Positions 21,101-34,429 are shown, numbered from the stretch's first letter. The stretch: 64,000 nucleotides of DNA from Undaria pinnatifida (GCA_012845835.1 JABAKD010000023.1:26143972-26207971), one strand, 5' to 3'. Translations and numbers: made by a program. The notes: a model not told the origin generated them from the sequence alone.

Positions 21101-22857
21101 AACAGCGTTTGTTTTCTTTTTCGCCGTCCGACAAAACTCACGATCCGACATGTTCTCATGAACACACGATTTTCCAAATCGGAGCGAACAGCTGTGAGAA
21201 TCACACGTACGTGTGTGGACAATCGAAATGCGACAAGCGACAAGCGACATATGACAAGGCTTTGAGTGACACTAGCGTACACTGTACTCCAGTACAGTAC
21301 ATAAGGTGGTAACATCTGCATTTTATGAGGTTCTTCTGTTGAGGAGCTCCATGCCCCACACAACAAGCTAACTGCCCATGAGACAAAACAAAAGTGGGAA
21401 CCACGCACACACTGCTTGTACGATTACGAACGAACACAGTAAAACTTGCCTTTTATTTGTCCTCATGAAGAGAGTTAGCTATCCGACCGCAACCATCTGC
21501 CCACCAAGCGGCTGATATTAGATGTATATCGACATCCTCTCCGTCACGTCTATTCGCCAATAGTAAGATTTCGGAGCCCGCTTTCCGCAACCTTCCGAAA
21601 CAGTGGTAGAACGAAGAGAGCTTGCACCCTGTCACCTGACCCCAGCACCAGCAAACATAATTACAACAACGGTGGCACGGGGTCAGACACACATCAATCA
21701 CGCCTACGCGCGTACGGTGCCGGACAATGGACACTCACAAGAAACAGAAATACTTACCCACACTGCGTCTCATATTAGGGAGAGGGTGTTTCTACACAAA
21801 CATCAGTATAAACGCTGTCGAGGTTTTTTGTTCCTGCTAATATCATCTGCTTCCCTATTTCTTGTTGCTTACTACAGCAGTAAGTGTCATGTAATGTATC
21901 CTTCAACAAGCATAGACGGGCACAGGCACACGGATCACTGGTGCTCATGAGTTTTCGAAGCACATGTTCGATGGGGCGTCCTTGCCAATCTTGCTCAACG
22001 CCTGGGTGCCTGGTATCATTGTGGTCTCAACGATCCCTTTCGATATTCGGATGATTGCCTTTAAGAACTCCTGAAGACAAACAGGTCGCTCGTGCTAGCT
22101 ATGTCGGGCTTGGCATGGTACGGTTCCACAAAACCGTTTGCAGTCTACCTCTGCTGACAAGCCCGCGAAGCGATGCTTCTCGGCTTGGCGATGCTCAGTG
22201 TGGTGGGGTGTGAGTAGCTAGTTGTGAGTTGTCTTGTGTCTTCCTCGCCGACGCGACCTACGCGGCGCATTTTTATTTTACGTTATATTTTGAAATTTAA
22301 ACTTGTTTTTAACACGGCTTGTCTATTCGTACACTTTTTATTATTATAGAAAGCTCGATGCCCGACGCTGCCAGGTATCGGTATGAACTATCCATGGTCA
22401 GGCACAGGGATCGCTGCTTCCATGGCGAACATGGTGCAGCCATGAGCGAAGCAGCACTGCTGTCTCTCTCGTTTATGTTATATGGTCTCCTCTTGGGCTG
22501 TCCTATTTACGAAGGAGGAGCAACACCCAGCGTACCCGGCGTAATACACACAATACATGCCATCAGAAACCTACGGAAAAGGTACAACAAAGGCTCTGTT
22601 GCAAACAATGTAAACGGGGTGTGTGGCTACTGCAATACATTTCGACGCAAACGCGTGTGGGCAGAAATGTTACGGGCACTTGATGGGCTCCGTTTGCATT
22701 TTTCAAAAACATTTGAGGGTCGCAGCAGTTCAAAAATATACATAAAAAAGAAATCGGACACAGGATACGAGAATTTTATTGTTCGAAAATAGAAATGTTT
22801 ATACCAGTTTGAAATCAAGAATGCTTTCTTTATAATATGTACACCGCAGTACGCATC
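18160..22857 (+). repeat. Segmental duplication SD2, copy A
   Basis: It matches 26619-33248 in direct orientation from AGGATGGGATTTTT to GTACGCATC, with scattered substitutions and small indels. Copy B has a 1.9-kb insertion that copy A lacks at the corresponding TGCATATATAT site (about 19785). Frames such as 22319-22792 are open in copy A but broken differently in copy B, so I do not call genes here. It contains a tRNA-like sequence (18997-19071) and a poly-G run (about 20250-20275). Confidence 0.85.
18997..19071 (+). repeat. tRNA-derived (SINE-like) head, copy A
   Basis: The sequence starts GCCGGTCGCC, has an A-box-like CGGTGGCGTGTCAGG and a B-box-like GAGTTCAAATCC about 45 bases on. Stem pairing is imperfect and the downstream DNA does not form a clear acceptor stem, so it is a tRNA pseudogene or SINE head. 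It recurs at 27428-27500. Confidence 0.5.
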
Positions 22858-22862
22858 CACAC

Positions 22863-25737
22863 ACATACATATCAATGTTTCAAGGATCTCTGCGCTCCAA
22901 AAACATTTCGGACCAAACGCGTTTGCATGTAAAACTAAATTGAAGCTTTCGACTTTCAGTTATATTTCTTCGTGCTTGGTATTCACACGACGACACATCC
23001 AGTTGACTAAACCCAAGTCCCCAGTCAGCCTGGTCGCAGACGGCTATGGGAAGGATCAGCGAAGCCTACGGGCAAAACACACACGCAAAAGCGGGGTTTG
23101 AAATGCGTGCGTGGCTCGCCAACTCTAGCGATGAGCCGATTATTGGGAGCTGTGACCGAGCCTGTATACTTCTTACTGGATGGTTGGCATTGGTAGTGCT
23201 GAAGGCGGAGACAGCATCGGCTGCAACAGATAAGATACCGCGGTACTCAGGTATATGCACTCCTTGCCTCGCTTGCTATCCCAAGCCTCCGGGATTATCT
23301 CACCCACAGCCCCTTGCTTCTTTCTACGCCCTGTTCACGCACGCGAGAATCAGACGATGCACTTGGCGGCGTACTGCTGCTTTCTCGGATTGTTTTTTTA
23401 TGGTAATGAAAAATGCCCATACTCACACACGATTTGTATATTGTCATCGGAGTTCCGCGACCGAGCCTTAGATCCTATGGTAGGATATTATTAGTGCGTG
23501 AGGAGGAGAGCAACGAACAGCTGTAGCAAGTGCGCTATCCAGCTTGAACAAACGTTTGCCGTCGTTTACGCATCAAGCCTCATGTCTGAATCTTCTCATC
23601 TGCAGGTTTCCTATCTAAAGCTCTGTATACGCTGCTACACGCACGTGATACCTGGTAGTCTTGTACCAGGTATGTATGGCACGCGCATGTGTTGTGTTAT
23701 TTTTGTGAGGTCAGCTACGTACAAAAAGAAAACGCTCACTCGAGCTCACGTTACTCCTACGCGTACGAGCACTATTCGTGAGCCTACAGTACATCAATAA
23801 CGGTGCACGTCTACGTTGGACTCGTGTTCTACTGCTGCTACTCCGCTGCTGCTGCTGCTCCTGCTGCTGCTGCTGCTGATGCTGCTGCTACTATGAATAC
23901 GGCGGAACATCGTTGTTAAGACAAGGAGATGCTCTTCGGCTTAATTGCTATGGTATCGAAAAATGCCGATATATCCAGATACACCCAGCACTCGATCAGC
24001 TTTAAAAATATGCGTCGTCTGTTGTAGTGTACCTGGTACTAACTACTCTGTACGTCGGCGGCTGGCTGTCGTTTTTCGAAATAAGTTGGAACAATGTTTG
24101 TGCCTTGCATGGTATCGCAAGCCTCTGCCTTGCATGGTATCGCAAGCCTCATGTCTGTAACTGCTCTGAAGCTGTGTAACGATAATCTTGTACCTGGTAC
24201 GAGTATGTGCGTGCTATTTTCGTGCAGCAAATTGCTACGACTACTGCTGTCTGTACTACAATGCCAGCTACGACGTACGTACAAAGAAATGTAAATATTA
24301 CGTCTCATGTTGCTCCTACCCGTACGAGTACGACTGGTATTATTGATGAAGCAACCCTGTATCGACAGCGGTTCATGTCTACGTTGGGCTCGTGTACTTC
24401 CGCTTCTATATACTCTGCTGCTGCTATGAATACGCAAGAGCATCTGTCCGGCTTAATTTTCATGGCATCGAAAAAATGCCGGTATGTACGGCACTCGATT
24501 CAGTTTTTGTATACAACAGCAGCAGTACGTAGTTGACTGCTGCCGTGTCAGGTGTGATCAGCGTGCTAGTATACCTCTCGGTACGAATTTCGGACCCGAT
24601 TCGCACCAAAACTACGTGCAAGTACTGGTTGCTGGGGGGCACAAAACGCCAAGCGATCCGTCGAAGCTCATATTTACAAGTTTGTCGAGGTACTGCGATT
24701 GCGCGCGCTACCGGGTGTGTAATGTGTGTGCCTTTACGGAGCATATACCGTACGTCGGTAACACTCCTGAGCTATTACAGTTCCAGAGGGTCCACAGGAT
24801 GATTCAGCAAAGGCGGTCAGCCTGCACCCTCTTTGCGCGCGACAAAATCATCTCGGAACTACAGCCAACAGCAGCAGCAGTAGAAAGTCCTCGAGGATGC
24901 CAGACTGGTTGACTGGACATTCGACAAGCACGCGACAAGGGTGAAAGTAGAAAGGACAAACACTATCTATCTGGAGCCACCAAGCCACTGGCTCGGACGT
25001 AGTACTTGTTGCGTGGCTGGCGATTATGGGATTTGCACATACGGACGTGCGTCCCGCCATGGCTGGCCGGTGACCCTGCGAATAAGAGTGTCTCAAAGCC
25101 TTGTTCGTTAAAAACAGAGTTTTACCGAGGTGAGAGGCGACCGATCCAACGTGAGAGACGTGCCTCACCTTTTACAGACCCTGATCTCGATCGCATCGAT
25201 GAGGATGTGGCACCTCCCATAGCGAAAATTCCTGACCGTAGGCTGTTCTCCATTCCTCCATCACGGTTAGCCGTGAATAACACGTGAGCTGATAGACTCC
25301 TCTACTCCTGATGATGCACCACTCGAGCACTCGCATCTCCCGCGATCGAAATGCAATATGAACCAAGAACCGAGAACCAAAAGCTAGAAAGGTTTCGCAG
25401 CTAGTTGGCGTTCTAGTTCTGCCTTAAAGATTAAAAACAATATTTTGGCTGCGACGCGCTTGACAAAATCATTTCCCACTCCCGGTTTCTCTCCTCCTCC
25501 ACAGACGGCTACGGACCAGCACGCCGGCGGCCGCTTGTAGCTGCTGCACATACATACATTATACGCGACCTTGATGAGGCAGCCATGTCAATTTTCGTTC
25601 ATCGGCCATACACAGGTGGTTGGTGGCGTCATATAATAATACGCGCGATCGGAGTATCACACACAGCTTGCAAAGATGAGTTCGACAAAATATTCGATCT
25701 CAGCTGGAGTCAATTTAAATTTTCATAATAATATTAG
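22863..25737 (+). repeat. Segmental duplication SD3, copy A
   Basis: It matches 56823-59725 in direct orientation, from ACATACATATCAATG to TAATATTAG. It includes a CTG-rich stretch (23825-23895) and several TACCTGGTAC motifs. Both copies have open frames such as 23046-23471, but they lack splice logic or known domains. I see no gene. Confidence 0.87.
25643..25737 (+). repeat. Dispersed GCGCGATCGGAG repeat, copy 1
   Basis: A conserved module (GCGCGATCGGAGTATCACAC, then CAGCTTGCAAAGATGAG) found also at 28773-28860, 40801-40893 (inverted) and 59635-59725, with a diverged form at 54866-54930. Confidence 0.7.
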
Positions 25738-26618
25738 AAAAGAATGTGACTGCAGTGCACTGCCTTGTGTTTTAACTATTTTTATAGATGCTGGCTTGAT
25801 GCAGACACAGCAGCATCGGATCTACCGTGTTTATCCCTAGATGCACGCAGAGGCACAATAGCATTTTGAGCTTGGCAACGATGACTAGTAGATAGTGGGC
25901 AAAATATGTTCGGTTGGGAACCCTCGGTCGGAAATGTTTTTGACGATTTCTCGACGAAAAAAAAAATCCCATCCTAAAGAAAAAATCCATCCTAAAACTT
26001 TTATTTTACCCTGTTACCTGGTATGATACTTGTCTGCTGTACACGTCACGCATCACCCACAACAAAGAATCATAAACACACCTACGACAGCATACTGCGC
26101 TTGTTGTGTGCGAGACAGAGCTTCATCCTCACACAAACGCGACAGCAGCAGCACCACCACCATCGAAACCACCACAGGCACACCACACCAGCACCACAGC
26201 AGCAGCGCAGCAGAAGAGACCGCAGCAGAGGCGGTGGTGACCTAAAGTCGCCGGCGACAGTGTACGTGCCAGATTTCAAAAATAAAGGCAAACGGCAAAA
26301 CAAGACCTGCCAATTCAAAATAAAACCAATTTCCAAAAATCAGAAGCCATAATGGACGCCCCTTATTTCTGATGCAGTTATTTCTGGAGCCTCAAAACTA
26401 CAAAAATACTCGCCAGAAATAATCGCTAAATTTTTTTCCACAATAGTAGGTCTCAAAAATCACCAGATCCGCTGATTTCTGGCCTCGATTATTTCTGAAC
26501 CCAGAAATAACGATGATTTCTGGTCCCATAGTGGAAGGTTTTATTTTTGGCGTCGGAGATTCCGGTTAAAGAGAGAAATAATCGATGAAAATATTCGCCA
26601 TAATAGTAGGTCTTATAG
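25738..26618. repeat. Inverted SD2/miniature-element pieces between duplications
   Basis: About 25905-26455 is the reverse complement of 17430-18200. 26440-26612 is the right part of the miniature element, ending CCATAATAGTAGGTC followed by TTA. The first 165 bases match nothing else I can see. No gene. Confidence 0.65.
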
Positions 26619-27427
26619 GATGGGATTTTTTTTTTTTCGTCGAGAAATCGTCAAAGACATTTCCGACCGAACATTTTTTCGCCCACTTCCTAGTCGTCAT
26701 TGGGTAGAGGATTAGAGGCGCCGAACGTGAAAAGCTCATGTGGCTCTGCGTACATCTGAGGATATGCCGGCGTTGTGGTTTCGTGGGCTTTTTTTTGTGG
26801 TCATTTTTACGAAAAGCAATGAAATGAAAAAGGTAACAGTACTGTAGTAGTAGTAAAATAATGTGTGTATTGTTTCCCGCCAGATAAGAAGTTTTATATC
26901 AACAGCTGCTAGCAGTGATCATAATAAGCCCCCCTCCTCTCGCCCCCACCAATACAAACAACAACAACCACAACCACCACGATCACGTGAGTCCAAAATG
27001 TATACTATGACCTGTGATGCTGAATGATGCTTTCCTATAAAACTCAATTGTACTGGTAGCTCATTCCCCTGATCGCCTAAAGCTACTATTAATATAGACT
27101 ATTATACGATACATACATGTATGATATGTGTATGTTAACCCGTTGGCTTACTCTCTCGCGCCGCTCTTTTCATATCATATGGAGATGGCAGCAACAAAAA
27201 AAAACAACGACTACGACTGGCATTCCTGTTTAGGTAATGTTCACCAAAACAACAACAAACAGCTGCTGTGGTTTCTGGGTATGGAGCACACTCACCCGTG
27301 ACAGTCTCTGAGCAGGGGGCTCGTCCCCCCTCCCTGGCTCCTACGGTGGTATATACAAGGTAACCACTACTTATCTTTACGTTCCATAATAATATGGTCG
27401 ATCCTAGTAATAGCATCCACATATTAT

Positions 27428-27500
27428 GCCGGTCGCCTCGGTGGCGTGTCAGGTTATCCTCGAGCCTGATATAGGTCAGTTTCGTGAGTTCAAATCCCCC
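27428..27500 (+). repeat. tRNA-derived (SINE-like) head, copy B
   Basis: Same A-box-like and B-box-like elements as at 18997-19071, with one substitution (CCTGATATAGG). Confidence 0.5.
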
Positions 27501-28212
27501 CTAGTGCACACGTACTCACTTGAATAAATTCGTGGGGACTTTTCTTGAGCACAAATTGACTTGCAGAAAGCGCAAGAGCGTGAGTTAGCTAACACTCGAT
27601 GGAAAATCGACGAGCAGTGGGATTCCTGAACCCTATGCGCGATAAATTTCAAGGCAAGAACTTGGGGGGAGAAGGGACGACACCTGCGACCACGGGTTGT
27701 CCAGAAGCTGGCAGGCAGATGTGTTGTGAAAAAAAACAAAAAAAACTTCGTTGACCGCCAGGCAATCCGTTCCCCTTCGATGTGGAACATACCATGACCT
27801 CCACCACCCTCACCGACAACCACCAGGGATACGTATACATGCATAATAACCATATACCCAAAGTATATACACACCTACGTCGTGCAAAAGTAAAACAATA
27901 AAATAAATGTTAGAGCATAGACTATATCCACAGTATTATTCCTGTCCGACCCCATATACAAAAACAAACAGAAAGAGACTCCCGCCCGCGTTTCACCGCC
28001 CCCCGCTCGTCCTATGCGCCGGGCGCGCTTGTTGGTACTGTAGTATCACTACACACCACCAGTACACACCAGGACATAAGTCGGACGAGAGGTTTGAACG
28101 ATTCGCCCATTTTCTACTCCTCACATATTTTCTAGAACGTTTGTATCGTAGACAGAGTTTATCTACGCTCGTACCAAGTACATCGCAACCACCATTTATA
28201 CTGCATATATAT

Positions 28213-29347
28213 AACCCATCCCAACCCCACCCCCTCGAACACTCCACCCTCTCTTTACTCACTGATTGTACGACTTACCCCAGGATATACATGATAAACT
28301 GGTGTATTATTTCCAAAACCGTCACATTTATCCCCTCAAAATAATGTATAGTTTCCAGGCACATATTGAGCTGCCCCACACGCCCCTCCCCCCCCCCCCC
28401 CGCCCCCAATAATATACTGGTGCCAAAACCGTCAGATTTATCCCCTCGAAAGGATTTATAGCTTACATGCACAAATTGCCCCTTCCCCCCCCCCCCCCCT
28501 CCGAACCCGCTCGCTTTTGATCAAAACCAGGCCCCCACGTCCTTCAAAACTCCGCCCCATCCCCCTCACCGGTTATTCGACTTACAAGATTCACTTGATA
28601 AAAGGATACATTTCCCTTCACAGCTGTCAGATTTTGTCTCCCTCAGAAACGGGTTTTATAGTTTCCGCGCACAGACTGACTAAAATCATCCTGTTGACCC
28701 TGATAGCTACACTGTAGTTGTAAGGGGAGTCGCCGACCTATATCCTTAATGAGGACACACAACTCGTAATGCGCGCGATCGGAGTATCACACACAGCTTG
28801 CAAAGATGAGTTTCGACGAAATCTTCGATCTCACAGCTGGACTGTATTTTAATTTTTTATAATATAGGTCGGCGACTCCCCTTACAACTACAGTGTAGCT
28901 ATCAGGGTCGACAGGATGATTTTAGTCAGTCTGTGCGCGGAAACTATAAAACCCGTTTCTGAGGGGGACAAAATCTGACAGCTGTGAAGGGGAAGGGGGG
29001 CCTGGTTTTGATCAAAAGCGAGCGGGTTTGGAGGGGGGCGGGGGGGGGGGGGAAAGGGGCAATTTGTGCATGTAAGCTATAAATCCTTTCGAGGGGATAA
29101 ATCTGACGGTTTTGGCACCAGTATATTATTGGGGGCGGGGGGGGGGGGGGGGGGTTGGGGCGGGGGGGGGAGGGGGGGGGGGGGGGCAGCTCAATATGTG
29201 CCTGGAAACTATACATTATTTTGAGGGGATAAATGTGACATTTTTGGAAATAATACATCAGTTTATCATGTATATCCTGGGGTAATTCGTACAATCAGTG
29301 AGTAAAGAGAGGGTGGAGTGTTCGAGGGGGTGGGGTTGGGATGGGTT
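28213..29347. repeat. 1.1-kb palindrome (foldback element)
   Basis: The left arm (28213 to about 28738) returns inverted at about 28865-29347. Outer ends are AACCCATCCCAACCCC and GGGGTTGGGATGGGTT. Arms are about 480-520 bp, with long C runs on the left and G runs on the right. The spacer of about 125 bp holds the dispersed module GCGCGATCGGAG. Part of the spacer and right arm recurs at about 40800-41070 in an intron. Confidence 0.88.
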
Positions 29348-29415
29348 GGGGGGGGAGGGTGGGGGGTGGGGGGTGGGGGCGGGGGGGGGGGGGGGACGGC
29401 TTTAGGTGAGGGGTT

Positions 29416-30060
29416 TGTTATACGTGTAGTGCTAGGTCTAGGCGAAGGTGCGGGTGATGGGGAAGAAGGGGGCGTTCGAGGCGGGGGGGGGGGGGAAACA
29501 CAGCGGCATGGATGGCTCTCGAAAGATAATGAGGTGATATCCTGTGCGTGAAGTGTTTATTAATGTGGCGGATTTCGACATTTGGTGGGGCGTTTGAGTA
29601 AGGGAGAGCAAGAGGGGGGGGGCGGGAGGTTTTTTAGGAGGTTTAGGTCACAAATAATATTCAAATACACTTCGGCTGTGAGATCAAAGATATGTATCAG
29701 CTTGTTATACGCGTGGTGCTAGGTCTAGGCGATCGTGCAGGTGGTCGGGAAAGAGGGGGCGTTGGAGCGGGGGGGGGGGGGGGAAACACAGCGGCATGGA
29801 TGGCTCTCGAAAGATAATGAGGTGATATCTTGTGCGTGAAGTGTTTATTAATGTGGCGGATTTCGATATTTGGTGGGGCGTTTGAGTAAGGGAGAGCAAG
29901 AGAGGTGGGGGGGGGGGGGGGGGGGATTTTTAGGAGGTTTAGGTCACAAATAATATTCAAATACACTTCGGCTGTGAGATCAATGATATGTAGCAGCTTG
30001 TTATACGCGTGGTGCTAGGTCTAGGCGATCGTGTGGGTGGTCGGAAAAGAGGGGGCGTTG
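29416..30060 (+). repeat. About 290-bp tandem repeat, a little over two units
   Basis: Units begin TTGTTATACG at about 29416, 29703 and 29999, each followed by GTGCTAGGTCTAGGCGA and a G run. A weak match to the dispersed module (CGGCTGTGAGATCAAAGAT) lies in the first two units. Confidence 0.85.
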
Positions 30061-33000
30061 GAAGGGGGGGGGGGGGGGGGGGGGGTTGGGGGGAAAACAA
30101 TTGAAAACTACGTCATGGATATTCGTTACATATGTACAGTATATATGGCACAATGTGCCCTCTTTATTATACGCTATTTCCGGATACGCCCCAGCGGTCT
30201 TTCCTGCCCTTTTCCGGGTGAATTTGATTTCCATATTATTACAGTCCAAAACTTGTCGACATTTACTTGGCAATGCGCTATTGCCCGTTCCAAATAGGTT
30301 AAGGAACGGCGCCACGCTCTCGAACCCTGCTTCCCAGCTCTTTTCCTGCATCAGTCGCCGATAGCTCCCATACACGAGAAAAATGGCATGGTATCAAAAA
30401 TACTGCAACATTCAAAATTCGCAATTGCCCCAACTCTTCAGCTCCACGGTGGGATGGTCGCCAAACTTGATCGTAGTACAACTAGGATTCTCCCGAAAGA
30501 GTACGAAGGCCCCCTGAGTCCTCTCCAGATCCCCGCTGTAGACCCCACGAGCACTTAATATCTTGCAGTAAACCCTCTGTGGCGATAATAAATGAGGGCA
30601 CGTACCGGGAGGGGGGGCGGGGGGGGGGGGGGGGGGGGGCGTCACCTGTGACCGTTGCTTGTCCAGAAGCTGGGAAGGAAAATGATGAGATTTAAAAAAC
30701 AAAAACAAAAACTCTTACAGCGTACGTCTTAGAGTATGATATATAGGGGTGGCGGGCGAAGACGAGCAGAGCTGTTCAAGTATAAACGTTACAACAAATA
30801 CACGAGCAATGTGCTGTATGTAGTACTCATACCGGTGTTGTTAGTGCTTGCTGTGCCCAGCATATACTAGACCAGTATAAAAAGTAGCCGGTATGTATTA
30901 TCTATATTATTGTGGTGTTTCAATAGGCCTTCTTGTCTTGAGCATACTAAACCATTTGGTAGAAGTTTTAAAGGTGGTTAAGCTCCAAACGATGAACATG
31001 GTATACCACCAGGTACGTACGTGATTTTCACAAGTTAGTAGCTCCTCGTTCCTCTGTACAGCAGTATGGACGGGAGTCTAACCCTTTTACAACTGCAATC
31101 GTCGTTTGGGGACAAGATGCCAACAATTAATGTGGGAGCTCTACTGGGGCTAACGTCGTGTCATCTAAAAAAAACATGCAAAAGGAAAAAAAGAAAAAAA
31201 CAGAGCGTGCATTGGCCCCCGCAAAAACAGAGCGTGCAGGGTATCAGTGTTCGACACTGCTCACAATGCGAGTACTCGCAGTATAACCGCTCATACTGCG
31301 TTCTTCTCAAGTATGTCGGGGTTTACTACTGTGGATACTACCCGTACTTGCAGCATTTGGGGTTGTATATTGCGTATACTGCCAGAACTGTCAGCAATTC
31401 GGCCGTTAATGTAGATAGTGCATCAAGTATTCGCAGTACTAAATACTTTCAAAAGCTCCCACTACTTTCGGAGGGAGAAGCATGCAGGGAGAATCGGCAA
31501 AACAGCGTTTGTTTTCTTTTTCGCCGTCCGACAAAACTCACGATCCGACATGTTCTCATGAACACATGATTTTCCAAATCGGAGCGAACAGCTGTGAGAA
31601 TCACACGTACATGTGTGGACAATCGAAAGGCGACAAGCGACAAGCGACATACGACAAGGCTTTAAGTGACACTAGCGTACACTGTACTCCTGTACGGTAC
31701 ATGAGGTGGTAACATCTGCATTTTATGAGGTTCTTCTGTTGAGGAGCTCCATGCCCCACACAAACTAACTGCCCATGAGACAAAACAAAAGTGGGAACCA
31801 CGCACACACTGCTTGTACGACTACGAACGAACACAGTAAAACTTGCCTTTTATTCGTCCTCATGAAGAGAGCTAGCAATCCGACCGCAACCATCTGCCCA
31901 CCAAGCGGCTGATATTAGATGTATATCGACATCCTCTCCGTCACGTCTATTCGCCAATAGTAAGATTTCGGAGCCCGCTTTCCGCAACCTTCCGAAACAG
32001 TGGTAGAACGAAGAGAGCTTGCACCCTGTCACCTGACCCCAGCACTAGCAAACAGAATTACAACAACGGTGGCACAGGGTCAGACGCACATCAATCACGC
32101 CTACACGCGTACGGTGCCGGACACTGGACACTCACAAGAAACAGAAATACTTACCCACACTGGGTCTCATATTAGGGAGAGGGTGTTTTTACACAAACAT
32201 CAGTATAAACGCTGTCGGAGTTTTTTGTTCCTGCTAATATCATCTGCTTCCCTATTTCTTGTTGCTTACTACAGCAGTAAGTGTCATGTAATGTATCCTT
32301 CAACAAGCATAGACGGGCACAGGCACACGGATCACTGGTGCTCATGAGTTTTCGAAGCACATGTTCGATGGGGCGTCCTTGCCAATCTTGCTCAACGCCT
32401 GGGTGCCTGGTATCATTGTGGTCTCAACGATCCCTTTCGATATTCGGATGATTACCCTTAAGAACTCCTGAAGACAAACAGGTCGCTCGTGCTAGCTATG
32501 TAGAGCTTGGCATGGTACGGTTCTACAAAACCGTTTGCAGTCTGCCTCTGCTGACAAGCCCGCGAAGCGATGCTTCTCGGCTTGGCGATGCTCAGTGTGG
32601 TGGGGTGTGAGTAGCTAGTTGTGAGTTGTCTTGTGTCTTCCTCGCCGACGCGACCTACGCGGCGCATTTTTATTTTACGTTATATTTTGAAATTTAAACT
32701 TGTTTTTAATCGTCTATTCGTACACTTTTTATTACTATAGAAAGCTCGATGCCCGACGCTGCCAGGTATCGGTATGAACTATCCAAGGTTAGGCACAGGG
32801 ATCGATGCTTCCTTGGCGAACATGGTGCAGCCATGAGCGAAGCAGCACTGCTGTCCCTCTCGTTTATATGTTATATGGTCTCCTCTTAGGCTGTCCTTCT
32901 TACGAAGGAGGAGCAACACCCAGCGTACCCGGTGTACTACACACAATACATTCCATCAGAAACCTACGGAAAAGGTACAACAAAGACTCTGTTGCAAACA

Positions 33001-33294
33001 ATGTAAACGGGGTGTGTGGCTGCTGCAATACATTTCGACGCAAACGCGTGGGGGCAGAAATGTTACGGGCACTTGATGGGCTCCGTTTACATTTTTCAAA
33101 AACATTTGGGTCGCAGCAGTTCAAAAATATACATGAAAAAGAAATCGGACACAGGATACGAGAATTTTTTTGTTCGAAAATAGGAATGTTTATACCAGTT
33201 TGAAATCAAGAATGCTTTCTTTATAATATGTACACCGCAGTACGCATCGATATAAATCTATATATCTTAGTTCGCTTATCACATATGCACATCC

Positions 33295-33624
33295 TTACGT
33301 CTGCGGATATCTCCCGCCTCTGACCGCCTTTCCGCGCGGTTTCTTCGCTGAGGCGTGCCCCCGCCTCGCCTGCAACCACCGGGTCAGCTGATCCGCCCGC
33401 TCGGCGCCGTAGCGCGCGCGCGAGGCCTCGACGTCGAGATCTACGACGAGATCTCCGAAAAATCGTGCCCTGTGAGACGTTTGGTGCGTAGTCTGCACAA
33501 AGGGCTAATGTCTTCGCGTTATTTCTTCGGTACGTGTTCTCTGACCTCCGACACACGGGGGGGGGTCGATTACCTGGCCGGCGTCGCCATTGTAAAGGCC
33601 ACTAAGCGAGGTTTGTGCTAGGAT
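33295..33624 (-). pseudogene. Two 3' exons of a spliced gene, satellite unit 1
   Basis: Minus-strand exon 33624-33574 (51 nt; ILAQTSLSGLYNGDAGQ) follows an acceptor TTCTTCCCCAG and ends at a GTAATCG donor. An 81-nt intron ends TTTGTGCAG. The last exon, 33492-33295, reads on in phase 0: TTHQTSHRARFFGDLVVDLD, then GAERADQLTRWLQARRGHAS and a basic tail ending RYPQT-stop. The continuous phase and clean splice sites show this is a real gene end, in truncated form. A further upstream exon may lie near 34160-34310 (KAAWKLWESMAVHPSWVTL). I do not recognise the protein. Confidence 0.6.
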
Positions 33625-34320
33625 CTGGGGAAGAAAAGTTCGTAATCCTCGAGAACACATGCCACCCAGGCGTAGTGGAGAACTGCGAACTCTCAATATT
33701 TTTGAACCCCCGGTAGTCTACAGCAGCACGTATACATGTACATGATGTACAGCAGTAGCTGAAGCTATGATGAGCCTGCAGCATCACGAAGCTACAAATG
33801 GTATATGCACAGCAGCATCACGTATGCACAGCAGCATCACGAAGCTACAAATGGTATATGCACAGCAGAATCACGAAGCTACAAATGGTATATGCACAGC
33901 AGCAGCTAGGCGTCGTGGAGAACTGCGAACTCTCAATATTTTTGAACCCCCGGTAGTCTACAGCAGCACGTACATGTACATGATGTACAGCAGTAGCTGA
34001 AGCTATGATGAGCCTGCAGCATGACGAAGCTACAAATGGTATATGCACAGCAGCATCACGAAGCTACAAATGGTACATGCACAGCAGCATCACGAAGCTA
34101 CAAATGGTATATGCACAGCAGCATCACGAAGCTACAAATGGTATACGCACAGCAGCAGCTGTGGCCGCGCCTTTCTGCGTAGCAACGCAGAGCGTCACCC
34201 AGCTGGGGTGAACCGCCATGCTCTCCCATAATTTCCAGGCTGCCTTCTCGCATTGTTCCGCCGCACACGGGAAATCGGGAAAAATTTGTCGGCATTTTCC
34301 CTTTCCAATATCTCCCATAT

Positions 34321-34429
34321 ATGAATTAACAAACTTCGTCTAACTCTTGGCATTACTTCTTACCCTCTTAATATTTACTATCCTGCGCTGCGACCGGCGG
34401 CCGTCCAGGCCGCCGGCGTAGCCCCTTGT
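34321..34429 (+). mobile_element. 109-bp hairpin element, copy 1 (between satellite units 1 and 2)
   Basis: It starts ATGAATTAACAAACTTCG and ends with a hairpin (CCGGCGGCC, loop GTCCA, GGCCGCCGG), CGTAGC and CCCTTGT. Units without it read CCCATAT/AAATCTATA across the site, so the insert is exact and has no target-site duplication. Confidence 0.85.

Larger units (their letters stand above)
26619..33248 (+). repeat. Segmental duplication SD2, copy B, with a 1.9-kb insertion
   Basis: Direct copy of 18160-22857. It is interrupted between about 28213 and 30117 by a palindrome and a tandem repeat. Its right edge (GTACGCATC at 33248) borders the satellite array. Confidence 0.85.

Noticed and set aside
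22319-22792. Protein-coding gene in SD2 copy A
   Set aside because: The equivalent copy B region has indels that change the frame, there are no splice sites of note, and no domain is recognised.
33760-34170. CRISPR-like array (34-bp repeats)
   Set aside because: The units touch each other with no unique spacers, vary in number per satellite unit, and the genome is eukaryotic. It is a minisatellite.
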